A stretch of 36,256 nt of DNA from Flavobacteriaceae bacterium (GTDB lineage: Bacteria > Bacteroidota > Bacteroidia > Flavobacteriales > Flavobacteriaceae). This document shows positions 8,578 to 19,171 of this stretch, piece by piece (position 1 is the first letter of the stretch; each line of letters begins with the position of its first letter). A program made the translations under genes and the position numbers. The notes under the pieces are model-generated. The model saw only the letters and a list, made by a program, of their open reading frames with translations, made no database searches and was not told the DNA's origin. The stretch is from contig CP070778.1 in NCBI GenBank assembly GCA_020346245.1, positions 1,272,033 to 1,308,288 of the forward strand. The letters are read 5' to 3'.

Positions 8578-8979
8578 CTATTTCAGAATGGTATTTACCT
8601 CTTCAAGGGTAACCATTTTGGCTCCAGAATTGCCCCAGGAATTAAGCACGTAATTCATTACATCCACTATTTCTTCGTTCTCCAGGCCCAGTGGCATCAT
8701 GGTATTATCATAGGTAACACCATTAACAATGAGTGGCCCCCTCTGACCATATTTTACCCCTTTGATGCTAGCTTCCCTGTTGTTTATTAAATAATCTGAC
8801 TTGGCCAAAGGAGGAAATGTAAACGCTACACCTTCACCGTTTGCTAAATGACAGGTAATACAGAAATCCGTATAGATCTGCTCGCCTCTTTGCATGCTTT
8901 CTTTCAACTCCTTGTCCTGTATCATAAAATAAGCCAGGCACGAAACTATAATGAAATAACTGCTTACTAAAAATTTCAT
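8578..8979 (-). CDS. Monohaem cytochrome c, partner of the sugar dehydrogenase
   Basis: A 133-residue exported protein: hydrophobic N-terminus (1-20), one haem motif CITCH preceded by GEQIYTDFC, then GVAFTFPPLAKSDYL and a likely axial Met in DNTMMPLG. The fold is class I cytochrome c, periplasmic. It lies 49 bp downstream of a PQQ-type glucose/sorbosone dehydrogenase in the same direction. A natural reading is that it takes electrons from that enzyme and passes them to a terminal oxidase. Partner assignment rests on gene order. Confidence 0.88.
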   Translation of the reverse strand: MKFLVSSYFIIVSCLAYFMIQDKELKESMQRGEQIYTDFCITCHLANGEGVAFTFPPLAKSDYLINNREASIKGVKYGQRGPLIVNGVTYDNTMMPLGLENEEIVDVMNYVLNSWGNSGAKMVTLEEVNTILK

Positions 8980-9028
8980 GGGATATTAATTAATAGAAAT
9001 GGCGATTTAAGAGAGGCTAAACGTTTTA

Positions 9029-10147
9029 TTATAGAGGGACCAATTTGTAAATACCTTTTCCTTCTACCGCAACATAAATAAAGCCATCAGGGCCCTGGCG
9101 AACGTTCCTGACCCTACCTGTGTCTTCCATGAGTTTCTCCCGATAAGTAACTTCATTTCCATTTAATTCAAGGCGTTCCAGGTACTGAAAAGCAAGTGAG
9201 CCAACCAGTAAATTTCCTTTCCAGGCCGGATATTTATCTGAAGTTACAAATGTCATCCCACTGGGCGCAATGGAGGGAACCCAATAATGAATGGGTTGTT
9301 CCATACCTTCCTTTTCAGTTATATCTGTTATTGGGGTGCCACTATAATTAATGCCGTAAGTAATTACAGGCCATCCATAGTTGACTCCTTTTTGTACAAT
9401 ATTTATTTCGTCACCTCCTTGAGGACCATGTTCGTGGATCCATATGTCTCCTGTTTCCGGATGTTTAGTCATTCCCTGAGGGTTTCTGTTTCCATAAGTA
9501 TAAATTGCTTTTTTGGCGTCTGGTTCATTTATAAAAGGATTATCTTCAGGAATTCTTCCATCATCATGAATTCTGTAGATCTTCCCACAGTCCCGTGTAA
9601 TGTCTTGAGGATTTATGTCGCGCTCTCCACGTTCTCCAATGGAGAAGTATAAGTAACCCTGATTGTCAAATTCCAATCTGGATCCAAAATGCTGACCTTT
9701 TGTAGTATTAGGTGAAGCTTTATAGAGTATTTCTTTGTCTGTTAGTGAATTACCATTTAACCTGGCGCGCATAATAGCCGTATTTCCACCCTTCTCTACC
9801 CCTTCTTCAGAGGCAAAGGAAAAGTAAATCCAACCGGTATTTTCATAATCTGGATGAAGTTCCATATCTAGTAAACCTCCTTGCCCTCTGTTATATACTT
9901 CAGGGCCATTTACTATAGTAGATTTTTGCCCGTCTTTAAAGAGAATAATTTCGCCTGATTTTTCAGAAATTAACATACTGCCATCTGGTAAAAACACCAT
10001 TCCCCATGGAATTTGGAGTCCGTCAACTACCAACTCTGCCATAAAAGTGGTTTCAACAGGGGAATTTACCTCATTTTCTGCCTTCTGAGCACAAGATAGA
10101 TGGGTCATTACAACGAATAAACAAAGGACTTTGATACTATTTTTCAT
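9029..10147 (-). CDS. PQQ-dependent aldose sugar dehydrogenase lipoprotein (GSDH/YliI family)
   Basis: A 372-residue lipoprotein (signal ends THLSCAQ) with a six-bladed propeller of the glucose/sorbosone dehydrogenase family. Visible hallmarks are LQIPWGMVFLPDG, GQHFGSRLEF with the expected catalytic His, YGNRNPQGM, IHEHGPQGGDEIN and NYGWPVITYG. Related enzymes oxidise aldoses to lactones in the periplasm using PQQ and pass electrons to a quinone or cytochrome. The cytochrome gene immediately downstream supports the latter. No PQQ synthesis genes are in the window, so cofactor may come from elsewhere in the genome or the environment. Confidence 0.88.
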   Translation of the reverse strand: MKNSIKVLCLFVVMTHLSCAQKAENEVNSPVETTFMAELVVDGLQIPWGMVFLPDGSMLISEKSGEIILFKDGQKSTIVNGPEVYNRGQGGLLDMELHPDYENTGWIYFSFASEEGVEKGGNTAIMRARLNGNSLTDKEILYKASPNTTKGQHFGSRLEFDNQGYLYFSIGERGERDINPQDITRDCGKIYRIHDDGRIPEDNPFINEPDAKKAIYTYGNRNPQGMTKHPETGDIWIHEHGPQGGDEINIVQKGVNYGWPVITYGINYSGTPITDITEKEGMEQPIHYWVPSIAPSGMTFVTSDKYPAWKGNLLVGSLAFQYLERLELNGNEVTYREKLMEDTGRVRNVRQGPDGFIYVAVEGKGIYKLVPL

Positions 10148-10189
10148 ATTTGAGCGTTAAAATTTAAAATAAGTAGGTAATATAAAGCC

Positions 10190-10197
10190 TAAAGATA
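10190..10197 (-). promoter_or_regulatory. Weak candidate -7 box for the dehydrogenase-cytochrome pair
   Basis: TATCTTTA on the minus strand, one mismatch from TAnnTTTG, 42 bp before the dehydrogenase ATG at 10147. Offered as the best match in the gap only; no -33 element is visible. Confidence 0.3.
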
Positions 10198-10283
10198 AAG
10201 AGAAATTATAAGTTTAAATAATTACGCTGTAGAATATACTGACCCCAAATCACGCATATTCTTGCCATAACACGAATTAACCT

Positions 10284-13200
10284 ATGCTCCAAAAAAACTC
10301 AAGGCAACTTGTGTATGCCGTGCTATTGTTGGCGCTTTTAATTGTGGGTGCTTCGGCTATTGCAAACACTAAAGTTCATGAGCTTATTTCGGAGATATCC
10401 ACTGCAGAATATGGGGATAATTCTTTATCGGAAACTACAGATAAAACGGTTGGTTATTTCATACAAAGCCCATTATTGACAGAATCTTATTTGAACGCCC
10501 CAATGTTCATGACTATTATTCAGGGGGCAAATGAGGAAGTAGTTTGCCCAAATGATGGTAGTACACTTGCAAAATTCTTTTTGTGCGGAACCAGTGATAT
10601 TCGAACAATAACCCTAAGCCAGAGTGGTAGCAGTTATGAATGGCAAAAACTGGACCCCAACAGATGCGCCTTGTCGGTTATCGATGATTGTGCTAACACA
10701 AATAACACCTGTTATGATACTGTAGGCACGGGCTCTACCTATAATCTGGATTCTTCAGGAGAATTTCGGGTTCGTGTGGATGGCGGTCAATATTTCTATT
10801 TTAAATCCTCTTTAAATCCATTAGATCCACAGCTGATTCACGAGGATATTATTTGCGGAAACCCGGGAAGAGTAGAGGTAACCAACGTCCCTGCGGGATA
10901 TGAGTATAGCCTTAATAATTCCGGTGGTCCTTACCAGGATGACCCATTTTTTGATATAACCACAGCCGGAGATTACATAGTATGGGTACGTTTAAAGAAT
11001 GTTTCAGGAAGCGCCTGTCTTTTTCCTTCTAATATGCAAACCGTACAGGATCTGGATATAACTGTAGATGTTACTGCAAATGATATTTTATGTAGTGGGG
11101 AGCTAGGGAGTATAGATGTACAGGTAGCCGGTGTTCCTGGGTTTTATACTTATAGACTAATAAAAGCCGGTGTCACTGTAGATACATTTGGACCAGACGC
11201 TGCCAGTAGTTATACATTCGCTAATGTAAGTCCTGGAATTTATAGTGTTAGGGTTGAAACCAATAAATGTAATGAGCTCATTACCTTGGATACCAATAAT
11301 GACCCCATAGACATAGGAAGTGGAATTAGCCCTTTGGCGGTTTCAGCAACTGCATCGGATAGTTTTGGTTGCGGAGCAGCTTCAGTTGATGTTACAATCG
11401 ATACTTCAGGTGGGACTTCGCCCTACAGATACAGTCTGGATGGAGGAACTAATTTTAGTGCGCCCTATGCAAGTAGCGCGGTGTTTACTGTTACCTCAGC
11501 GGGTGCTTACAACATATTGGTTGAAGATGCAAATGGATGTACAAAGACCGCAAGTATTGATGTTGAAGATTTACCACCCCCTGTTTTCACAATTACCACT
11601 GAGGATGCGAATTGCGGCGGTATCAATGACGGCCGAATTACTGTAAATGTAACCAATGGCTTTGGATACAATCTTGAATTCAGTAGTGACAGCGGCTCTA
11701 ACTACCAGGGTAGTAATGTATTTAACAATTTAACCCCCGGCAGTTATGACGTAATGATCCGTTATCAGCAAGGGTCTTTTACTTGTACAACTCCAGCATC
11801 GAATGAAACAGTTGGCACACCATCGACAATTACAGGCAACGCTACTGCCAATTCTATTCCTACATGTTTGAACGAGAACGGCGGCCAAATAACAATTGCC
11901 GGTGTTGCTGGTGGTACCCCCCCATACGACTATAGCATTGGCGCCGGTTTTAGCCCTACTACAGTTTACACCAATCTGGGTGTAGGTACTTATACCCCAC
12001 AAATCAGGGATGCTAATGGTTGCGTGGAAAGTCTTCCCCCTATAGTCTTTAATGCCTTAGACAAACCCACGGATATGGATTTCACCATTTCCAGTATTGA
12101 CTGTTTAACCAGCAGCGCTTCGGTTACAGTTGCTGTTACGGATGGTACAGCACCCTATACCTATGAAATTGTTGCACCGGCTATCAGCGCCATTAATAAT
12201 GGAAACAATTCGGTTTTTACCGGTTTGGGATTAGGAACTTATACCTTCAGGGTAACTGACAATGAAGGTTGTAGTTACGATGAAGTCTTTGCAATTACCG
12301 ATATTAGTTCCATTGCAGTCCAGGCTCAGTCAACAAAAGTGGTTACCTGTGTTGGTGATAGCGACGGTGAAGGTCGTTTCCTTGTAGATGGGTTTGATAC
12401 TACTTATCAGTACCAGATTGATGCAGGTCCGGTATTTAATGGACAATCCGGGGGAATAATAAATGTTACGGGATTAACCGCAGGCAGTTATACAATTACC
12501 GTTACCGATGAGGACACGAATTGTTCTGATACAGCCACTTTAGTCATTCAGGAACCAGCTGTCGCATTTGCTATCACCAGCCTTAATGTAACCCCGATGA
12601 GCTGCCAGAATGGTAATATAGGAAGAGTGACTATTAACACCACTGGAGGTTGGGGTGGTAACAGATATACATTAATTCAACCAGATTCATCAACCCGCGG
12701 ACCTAAAAACGGTAGTACTTTTTCGAACCTGTCTTTGGATGGTTTGTATCAGGTAAGTGTAACCGATGCCAATGGTTGTACGGTAACTGATAGTTTTACG
12801 CTAACAGCTTTAACTTCCCCAACACTTACATTAGATACAGCTTCCTCGGATTTCTGTTATGACAATGTAGATGCAGCTACACTTGCCGTAAATGCTGCAG
12901 GCGGCCTTCCACCATATCAATTCAGGGTAAATGGAGGACCATTAGGCGGGGCGAGTACGTTTAATAACCTTACTCCAGGGACATACAACATTGAAGTTAT
13001 AGATGCCAATGATTGCAGGGATAACGTAACTTATACCATAGAACCGGAAATTACTGCCAGTGGCAGTATAATCAGGCCACTGACCTGTGGAGGTATTTCT
13101 GCACAGATTCAGGTAAATATCACTGACGGATACCCTTCAGGAGGAGACTATGATGTTTATGAAGTAAGTATTAATGGAGCTCCATATACCTCCAGTTCCA

Positions 13201-16200
13201 ATAATATTACCGGTAATTCATTTATTTATGATATACCCAATGGGTCTATTTTAGTACCTACCACATACCAGTTTTTGGTTAGTGACAGCCAGGGATGTAC
13301 CACAGAAACAAATGTAATAACCATTGATCCGCCTGAGAGCATTGTGGGATCTGCAAATCCAACAGATACTACATGTGGTGATGATAACGGCATTATAACA
13401 CTGGTTCCAGATACTAATTTCGGAGTGCCTCCTTATGAATACAGTGATGACAGTGGAGCTACATTTAGTTCACAAAATATCTTCTCCGGATTTGCACCGG
13501 GAACTTACAGCACATTTGTTATCAGGGATAGCCGAGGGTGTATTACGCCATTATTATCTGCAACTATTAATTCCAGCACTCCGGTTGACGCGACCGTTGT
13601 TGCCAATAACGCGATATGCGCGGCAGGAACTGTTGAAGGTTCTATAGATGTGACTGCCGTTGCAAATGGCACACCAAATTACACATATATTGTACAGGAT
13701 ATTAGTGGTACCACTGTGACAACTGTTGGTCCTACTGCAAGTACGGCAGTTAATTTTCCAAATTTAGCGCCAGGTACCTATACCATTATAACTCAGGATG
13801 CTACAGGCTGTGAGGACAGAGATACAGTTACGATTACCCAAAACCAATTAGACCTTATTCCGGTGGCAACTACGACACCACTGGATTGTACAACGGCCTT
13901 TACCTATGTCGTAGATATTGTAGGCGGAACTGCACCTTATCAGATAGGTCTTTTGGGTGGTCCTCTGGGAGCTCCAAACGTGGATATTGACACCCATGAT
14001 TTTACAGGTCAGATTGCTTATGGAATAACCTATTTTGTGGAGGTTATAGATTTTTTAGGATGCAGATATATTGAACAAATCGATCCAATTTTAGGGACTT
14101 CGCCTATTGCAGTTGCCGCAACAGCGACCACAGCATCCTGTGCACCGGGAGGTAATGGACAAATTGATTATCAGGTAGACGGAATTGCTTCACCTGCAGA
14201 TATTACAATAGAATTGCAAGACACCAATACAGGAGCCATAGTTAGCGGTCCAATAACATTAAATAATGAGCCAATTCCTTATAATGGTTCTTTTATAGCG
14301 CTTCCTCCTGGAAATTATCAGATACTGGTAAATGATAATAATACAAGTTGTGATGCCAGTGCTCTGATAGATATCATAACGGATATTCCTTCATTGGTAG
14401 TAGATAATAATGAACCAGCAAACTGTAATGTGGGTGCTTTGGTAACGGTACGCGGTACCGGTGGTACGCCTGGTTATAACTTTGCATATGTCCCAACCAG
14501 TGATCCTCCTCCTGTTGTCTTTACGGCACAGACTACTTATGAGATTCCGGGTCCTTACCCTGCTGATTATGATTTTTATATTGAGGATAGCAATGGCTGT
14601 GTAAGCTTTACCACAGTAACTGTCACCGAAAATCCTGGTGTTCCCAATCCTACTGTAGATGTTGTTAACCAGTGTACGGCTGTGGCTAATTATACTATTA
14701 ACATGACAGCCCCATTGAGTACCGGTTCAGGTCTGCCAGATGAGACTTTTGAGTATGATATTGGTGGCGGGTTCCAAACAAGCCCGAATTTTACAGTACC
14801 AAACCCCGGTGACTATACGATCATAGTCAGAGACGGAAATGGTTGTACAAATAGTATTGTCGCAAGGGTATTTGACTTCTTTGCAATTACGGCAAGTGCG
14901 ACCACAGAACCCACCTGTAATGCGGGAGATGGTGTAATAACAGTAAATACGACTGGTGGTAGTGGAAACTTTGAGTTTCAGCTGAGGGATAATTTGTTAA
15001 ATCCAATTGGTCCTCCTCAAGGTTCAAATGTCTTTACAAATGTATTTCCCGGAAACTATAACATTTTGGTTACCGATCTGGATTCAAACACCATACCCTT
15101 ATGCGTGGATAATGCAATTGTTGATGTTACCATTGTAAACACCCCGGTTATATCGGCAACTCCAAAGGGAGATATTACTTGTAATGGTGCAAATGATGGT
15201 TATATTTCAGTTGAATTGCTTCCAGGCACTGATACAGATAATCCATTTACCTATGTCTTATATGATGGTGGCACGGCTACTGTGGTTAGGGCTGCACAAT
15301 CAACAGCTATTTTTGACAATCTACCTCCCGGCACCTATCAGGCTGAGGTAATATCGGACAGAGGGTGTACAGAGAGATCTGCCGATATTGTGATTTTTGA
15401 GCCTACACCGTTGCAAATAGCCACCACGAATACGGAATTTACTTGTGATCCAAGCAGCAACCGTTTCAATACAGCTACAATAACAATTTATACGGATACT
15501 AATGGAGATGGTACGGGTGCCAATACCGGTACTCCGAGCTACACCTATAGTATGAATGACGGTACTCCGGCTTTTGATGGTACTAATTTTCAGACAGGCA
15601 ATGTTTTTGAAGTAATCGATAATGGTACAGACCAGACCATTATTTTGACCGCCAGGGATCAAAATGGCTGTGAAATTACAGATACGGTTACCATCAATGC
15701 TCCGGTAGGTCTCACTTTTACATTCAATGTAAATTCTATTAGTTGTGATGCATCAGGTACCGGAGTGAATCCAGGGTCAATAGATATTATTATTGATCAG
15801 GGACCGGGTAACTACGATGTAGAGATATTGCCCTTAGGTTCAGAACCGGTACAGAATTCCGGAGGGAGTGATACCGTAAGCTGGTCTATAAGCACACCGG
15901 GAGACTATATATTTGCAGTTACTGATGTCGGAAATGCAGGTTGTACCTATCTGACACCTATAGTTAATGTCCCGGACTATAATACTATAGAGGCGCTTAT
16001 AGCTGAGACTGAACCGGTTACTTGTTTTAATGGTTCTGATGGGGAGATGAGCATTCAAATAAATAATTATAGTGGAATCTATAATTATGAAGTATTCTCA
16101 AGAGATAATGCAGGCGTTGAAACTACAACTGGTGTAACCGGTACATTTGACAGTAATATTCCGGCTCAAAACCCGGGTATTATTACAGGTCTTCCTGCCG

Positions 16201-18617
16201 GGAACCTTTTAGTATATGTTGAGGCATTGGACATTCCATATTGTGATGCCGTAAGTAATATAGCCACTGTTAGACAGCCAGACAGGGCCTTAACGGTTGC
16301 ACTAACACAAACCGCTGAGGTAACATGTGCAGTACCAGGACTTGGAGAGATTTTTGCTGTAGGAGATGGTGGCTGGGGAACTTTTGAATACCAGTTAATA
16401 GCTCCAGATGGTAGTACGGTTCTGCAGGATTTTCCAAATACGAACGATAGTTTTACAGGTTTATCTGATGGCGTGTATACAGTTAATGTACGAGATCTGG
16501 AAGGATGCATATCAAGTAGCACCATTAATTTGGCATTACCCGTACCTATATATGCTGATATTCAGGTAATAAATCCTTTACAGTGTAACAACGACAACAA
16601 TGGTGAGATAGAAGCATTTAATGTAAGTGGTGGCCAGGGTCCTGGTAATTATTTGTATCAGCTTAATCGACTCATTGATGGCACGAGTAGTGGGATACAG
16701 ACTACTACCAATTTTGGTAATTTATCAGCAGGTGATTATACTATTACAGTTTATGATGGCTGGGATTGCTCTTATACCACAGTTCCCATAACGATTATGG
16801 ATCCTGAAGTTGTTATTGCAGAGCTTGTTGAGTTACAGCCGCCAGGTTGTGGTGATGTGGGAATAATGGAATTAACAGTAACGAATCCCGAAGCAGGAGT
16901 AAGTTATTTCTACAGGCGTTCTGGTACCACAGATCCTTTTATACCCCTGGATACGCTTGATCCTACAGCAACTTCTGTACAGATTTCTGAGGATATAACA
17001 ATTGATCCCGGACCATTTCAATATGACGTGCAAAACTCAAATGGATGTCCATTTGAAAAATCGAATCAAATATCACTGGATCCCGCAGCACCCTTGGTAA
17101 TTGCATTAGATTTAGCAAATGCAACTATTAATTGTGCCGGTGAGGCAACAGGGATTATTCGTTCTGAAGCCTTTGGTGGTATAGGTAATTATATATATTC
17201 TTTGCTTAATTCAGATACACCACCATTCCCTTCAGGGAGCAATGTAGAGAGAAGCGCTCAATCTTCCGGAATATTCAGAGACCTTGGTCCGGGCACCTAT
17301 TGGGTATATGCCCAAAGTGGTGGCTGTACTGCCATTTCTACCCCAATAACCATTGTAGATCCTCCACCATTGGTTCTTGATTATATAGAAGCTTTACCTG
17401 TTAGTTGTAATGGTGACACGGATGGACAACTTATCATAGAAGCCAGCGGTGGTACTGGTGTTATTCGTTATTCTATTGCAGATCAGTTAAGTGAATTTTT
17501 TGAGGCCGACGACCCATTATTCCCTAACAGAAAAACGTTTACTGATCTTGGACCAAGAAGTTATGAAGTTATTATTCAGGATGATTTAGGTTGTACCATA
17601 ACACAAACTATTACAATAACCGAACCCATGGAATTGGTGGCAGGTGTTGTAGATTCTACTCCTGAAACCTGTCTGGGAGATCAGGATGGTACATTAAGTT
17701 TGCAGGTCACGGGTGGTACACCTCCTTATGAATTTGCCTTAAATTCCTCTGCTGATGTAGATTTTTCCCCTAATCCTTCCATGTTCTGGGATAATCTTGT
17801 TGGTGGAGATACGTATGTAGTCTTCGTGAGGGATTCAAGAGGCTGTGAAACAAATGTGATTGTTCCTATAGGAATAGGAGTAGAGCTCATTGCTACCCCA
17901 ATTATTCAATATGGATGCGATGGTATATTCCCCAACAGCACTGTTACATTAGAAATGCAGGATCCAAGCCAGTATTCAGAATTGCTTTTTGCACTCAACC
18001 CTGCGGATCCTACAGATGCAATTACTGCCATGGCAACCACAGATAGGGTCTGGGGTGATTTAACTGCAGGAGATCATACTGTATACATATATCATTCTAA
18101 TGGATGTACGGCCTTTGTTGATTTTAGTACAGACGCCTATGAACCATTAACACTATCCGCTGTAAAAACCGGGCCAAATGAAATTACCGCAACTGCTATG
18201 GGTGGGTATGGAGGTTATGAGTATTTCTTCCAGGGAGAGTCTTTTGGTGATGTAAATGTTTATGAGACAAATGAAGATGCTGTAGTAAATATTATGGTTA
18301 GAGATCAGGGTGGATGTGAAGCAATTATAGCAATACCTTTTGATTTTACAGGGATGCTTGAAATACCTAATTTCTTCACGCCGGATGGAGATAACAACAA
18401 CGATGTGTGGTTTCCAAGGAACAGGGACTATTTCCCAAATATCGATGTCAAGATCTATGACCGCTATGGTAGGGTAGTGGCCGTATTGGATCAGGTATCT
18501 GCGTGGGACGGTAAATATGATGGAAGTGAACTACCTACCGGGGATTACTGGTATGTGGTTAATGCCAATGATAAAGAAAGGCAACAATATGTTGGGCATT
18601 TTACATTGTACAGATAA
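10284..18617 (+). CDS. Giant SprB-like repeat adhesin with type IX secretion (CHU_C) tail
   Basis: A 2777-residue secreted protein. Residues 1-28 are a signal peptide (LLLALLIVGASA). After a short N-terminal region there are about 28-29 SprB-like modules of 75-110 residues. Each has an early Cys (often TCxGxxDG), a GGTxPYxY segment, a FxNLxPGTYxVxVxDxxGC close, and a linker to the next. The last roughly 85 residues are the CHU_C/type B sorting domain: IPNFFTPDGDNNND, KIYDRYGR, WDGKYDG, LPTGDYWY, ending GHFTLYR. Such proteins cross the outer membrane by type IX secretion and act in gliding or surface adhesion. SprB itself is more than twice this length. No SprF/PorP partner gene lies alongside. 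It is transcribed alone and ends at the 18637-18675 hairpin. Confidence 0.93.
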   Translation: MLQKNSRQLVYAVLLLALLIVGASAIANTKVHELISEISTAEYGDNSLSETTDKTVGYFIQSPLLTESYLNAPMFMTIIQGANEEVVCPNDGSTLAKFFLCGTSDIRTITLSQSGSSYEWQKLDPNRCALSVIDDCANTNNTCYDTVGTGSTYNLDSSGEFRVRVDGGQYFYFKSSLNPLDPQLIHEDIICGNPGRVEVTNVPAGYEYSLNNSGGPYQDDPFFDITTAGDYIVWVRLKNVSGSACLFPSNMQTVQDLDITVDVTANDILCSGELGSIDVQVAGVPGFYTYRLIKAGVTVDTFGPDAASSYTFANVSPGIYSVRVETNKCNELITLDTNNDPIDIGSGISPLAVSATASDSFGCGAASVDVTIDTSGGTSPYRYSLDGGTNFSAPYASSAVFTVTSAGAYNILVEDANGCTKTASIDVEDLPPPVFTITTEDANCGGINDGRITVNVTNGFGYNLEFSSDSGSNYQGSNVFNNLTPGSYDVMIRYQQGSFTCTTPASNETVGTPSTITGNATANSIPTCLNENGGQITIAGVAGGTPPYDYSIGAGFSPTTVYTNLGVGTYTPQIRDANGCVESLPPIVFNALDKPTDMDFTISSIDCLTSSASVTVAVTDGTAPYTYEIVAPAISAINNGNNSVFTGLGLGTYTFRVTDNEGCSYDEVFAITDISSIAVQAQSTKVVTCVGDSDGEGRFLVDGFDTTYQYQIDAGPVFNGQSGGIINVTGLTAGSYTITVTDEDTNCSDTATLVIQEPAVAFAITSLNVTPMSCQNGNIGRVTINTTGGWGGNRYTLIQPDSSTRGPKNGSTFSNLSLDGLYQVSVTDANGCTVTDSFTLTALTSPTLTLDTASSDFCYDNVDAATLAVNAAGGLPPYQFRVNGGPLGGASTFNNLTPGTYNIEVIDANDCRDNVTYTIEPEITASGSIIRPLTCGGISAQIQVNITDGYPSGGDYDVYEVSINGAPYTSSSNNITGNSFIYDIPNGSILVPTTYQFLVSDSQGCTTETNVITIDPPESIVGSANPTDTTCGDDNGIITLVPDTNFGVPPYEYSDDSGATFSSQNIFSGFAPGTYSTFVIRDSRGCITPLLSATINSSTPVDATVVANNAICAAGTVEGSIDVTAVANGTPNYTYIVQDISGTTVTTVGPTASTAVNFPNLAPGTYTIITQDATGCEDRDTVTITQNQLDLIPVATTTPLDCTTAFTYVVDIVGGTAPYQIGLLGGPLGAPNVDIDTHDFTGQIAYGITYFVEVIDFLGCRYIEQIDPILGTSPIAVAATATTASCAPGGNGQIDYQVDGIASPADITIELQDTNTGAIVSGPITLNNEPIPYNGSFIALPPGNYQILVNDNNTSCDASALIDIITDIPSLVVDNNEPANCNVGALVTVRGTGGTPGYNFAYVPTSDPPPVVFTAQTTYEIPGPYPADYDFYIEDSNGCVSFTTVTVTENPGVPNPTVDVVNQCTAVANYTINMTAPLSTGSGLPDETFEYDIGGGFQTSPNFTVPNPGDYTIIVRDGNGCTNSIVARVFDFFAITASATTEPTCNAGDGVITVNTTGGSGNFEFQLRDNLLNPIGPPQGSNVFTNVFPGNYNILVTDLDSNTIPLCVDNAIVDVTIVNTPVISATPKGDITCNGANDGYISVELLPGTDTDNPFTYVLYDGGTATVVRAAQSTAIFDNLPPGTYQAEVISDRGCTERSADIVIFEPTPLQIATTNTEFTCDPSSNRFNTATITIYTDTNGDGTGANTGTPSYTYSMNDGTPAFDGTNFQTGNVFEVIDNGTDQTIILTARDQNGCEITDTVTINAPVGLTFTFNVNSISCDASGTGVNPGSIDIIIDQGPGNYDVEILPLGSEPVQNSGGSDTVSWSISTPGDYIFAVTDVGNAGCTYLTPIVNVPDYNTIEALIAETEPVTCFNGSDGEMSIQINNYSGIYNYEVFSRDNAGVETTTGVTGTFDSNIPAQNPGIITGLPAGNLLVYVEALDIPYCDAVSNIATVRQPDRALTVALTQTAEVTCAVPGLGEIFAVGDGGWGTFEYQLIAPDGSTVLQDFPNTNDSFTGLSDGVYTVNVRDLEGCISSSTINLALPVPIYADIQVINPLQCNNDNNGEIEAFNVSGGQGPGNYLYQLNRLIDGTSSGIQTTTNFGNLSAGDYTITVYDGWDCSYTTVPITIMDPEVVIAELVELQPPGCGDVGIMELTVTNPEAGVSYFYRRSGTTDPFIPLDTLDPTATSVQISEDITIDPGPFQYDVQNSNGCPFEKSNQISLDPAAPLVIALDLANATINCAGEATGIIRSEAFGGIGNYIYSLLNSDTPPFPSGSNVERSAQSSGIFRDLGPGTYWVYAQSGGCTAISTPITIVDPPPLVLDYIEALPVSCNGDTDGQLIIEASGGTGVIRYSIADQLSEFFEADDPLFPNRKTFTDLGPRSYEVIIQDDLGCTITQTITITEPMELVAGVVDSTPETCLGDQDGTLSLQVTGGTPPYEFALNSSADVDFSPNPSMFWDNLVGGDTYVVFVRDSRGCETNVIVPIGIGVELIATPIIQYGCDGIFPNSTVTLEMQDPSQYSELLFALNPADPTDAITAMATTDRVWGDLTAGDHTVYIYHSNGCTAFVDFSTDAYEPLTLSAVKTGPNEITATAMGGYGGYEYFFQGESFGDVNVYETNEDAVVNIMVRDQGGCEAIIAIPFDFTGMLEIPNFFTPDGDNNNDVWFPRNRDYFPNIDVKIYDRYGRVVAVLDQVSAWDGKYDGSELPTGDYWYVVNANDKERQQYVGHFTLYR

Positions 18618-18636
18618 GGAATAGGGTTCTAATAAG

Positions 18637-18675
18637 AACAGACAGGTGTAAATGATTAATTTACACCTGTCTGTT
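18637..18675. terminator. Bidirectional terminator hairpin after the adhesin gene
   Basis: A perfect 17-bp inverted repeat (arms 18637-18653 and 18659-18675, core ACAGACAGGTGTAAAT) with a 5-nt loop GATTA. It lies between the convergent adhesin gene (stop at 18617) and the cytochrome gene at 18737. U-runs on either side are short, but the stem is very strong, so it can serve both directions. Confidence 0.8.
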
Positions 18676-18736
18676 TAAATAAGAAGTATAGGTATCACTA
18701 GTAGCCTTCATCTCTCCTGCATAAAGCCGCTTTATA

Positions 18737-19144
18737 TTATAATCCTTTTATATAATTTATAACCAACCACTGTTCTTCCTCATCTGGTATTTTCTTTATA
18801 AAACTTGGCATTTCATCTCTTCCAATGAATGTTTTATAATACAGACTTCCGTCTTTTTGACTTTTGAAGGAAGCATCAGTAAAATCTCCCACTGGTGTGT
18901 CTAGGGACTTTGCTTTTGTTCCGTCACCCTTCCCTTTAGAGCCATGACATGATTTACAATGTTTCGCATATAATATGCGTCCAATTTTATCCTCATCTGA
19001 GGCGCTGGCGTAAGGATTTTTCATTTTTTCATATTTAGCAGGAACATCCCACGGATCCTGTTGATTGGATTTTATCATTGTCATTGACAACAGGATAAAA
19101 CTGCCAATAAATACTGCCACGATTAATAAAACTTGTTTTTTCAT
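18737..19144 (-). CDS. Monohaem cytochrome c, last gene of respiratory operon I
   Basis: A 135-residue protein with an N-terminal export/anchor helix (5-23), a single CKSCH haem motif in YAKHCKSCHGSKGKGDG and a likely axial Met in DEMPSF. It closely parallels the 132-residue cytochrome at 24861-25259: both have VPxKYxxMKNP before the haem and EDxRW/EEQWLxxNYxxxL at the end. Expected in the periplasm, taking electrons from the Fe-S/NrfD complex encoded upstream. Follows the beta-domain protein by 27 bp. Confidence 0.9.
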   Translation of the reverse strand: MKKQVLLIVAVFIGSFILLSMTMIKSNQQDPWDVPAKYEKMKNPYASASDEDKIGRILYAKHCKSCHGSKGKGDGTKAKSLDTPVGDFTDASFKSQKDGSLYYKTFIGRDEMPSFIKKIPDEEEQWLVINYIKGL

Positions 19145-19171
19145 TACTAAGGAATTTAAGTTATTGTCTAG

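Noticed and set aside
10284..18617. Antisense and alternate-frame open frames within the adhesin gene (for example 11730-12002, 15321-15662, 16166-16525).
   Set aside because: They lack recognisable domains and follow from the repetitive composition of the large gene.
10284..18617. A SprB-SprF type operon.
   Set aside because: No PorP/SprF-like gene follows; a strong terminator and a convergent cytochrome gene come next.
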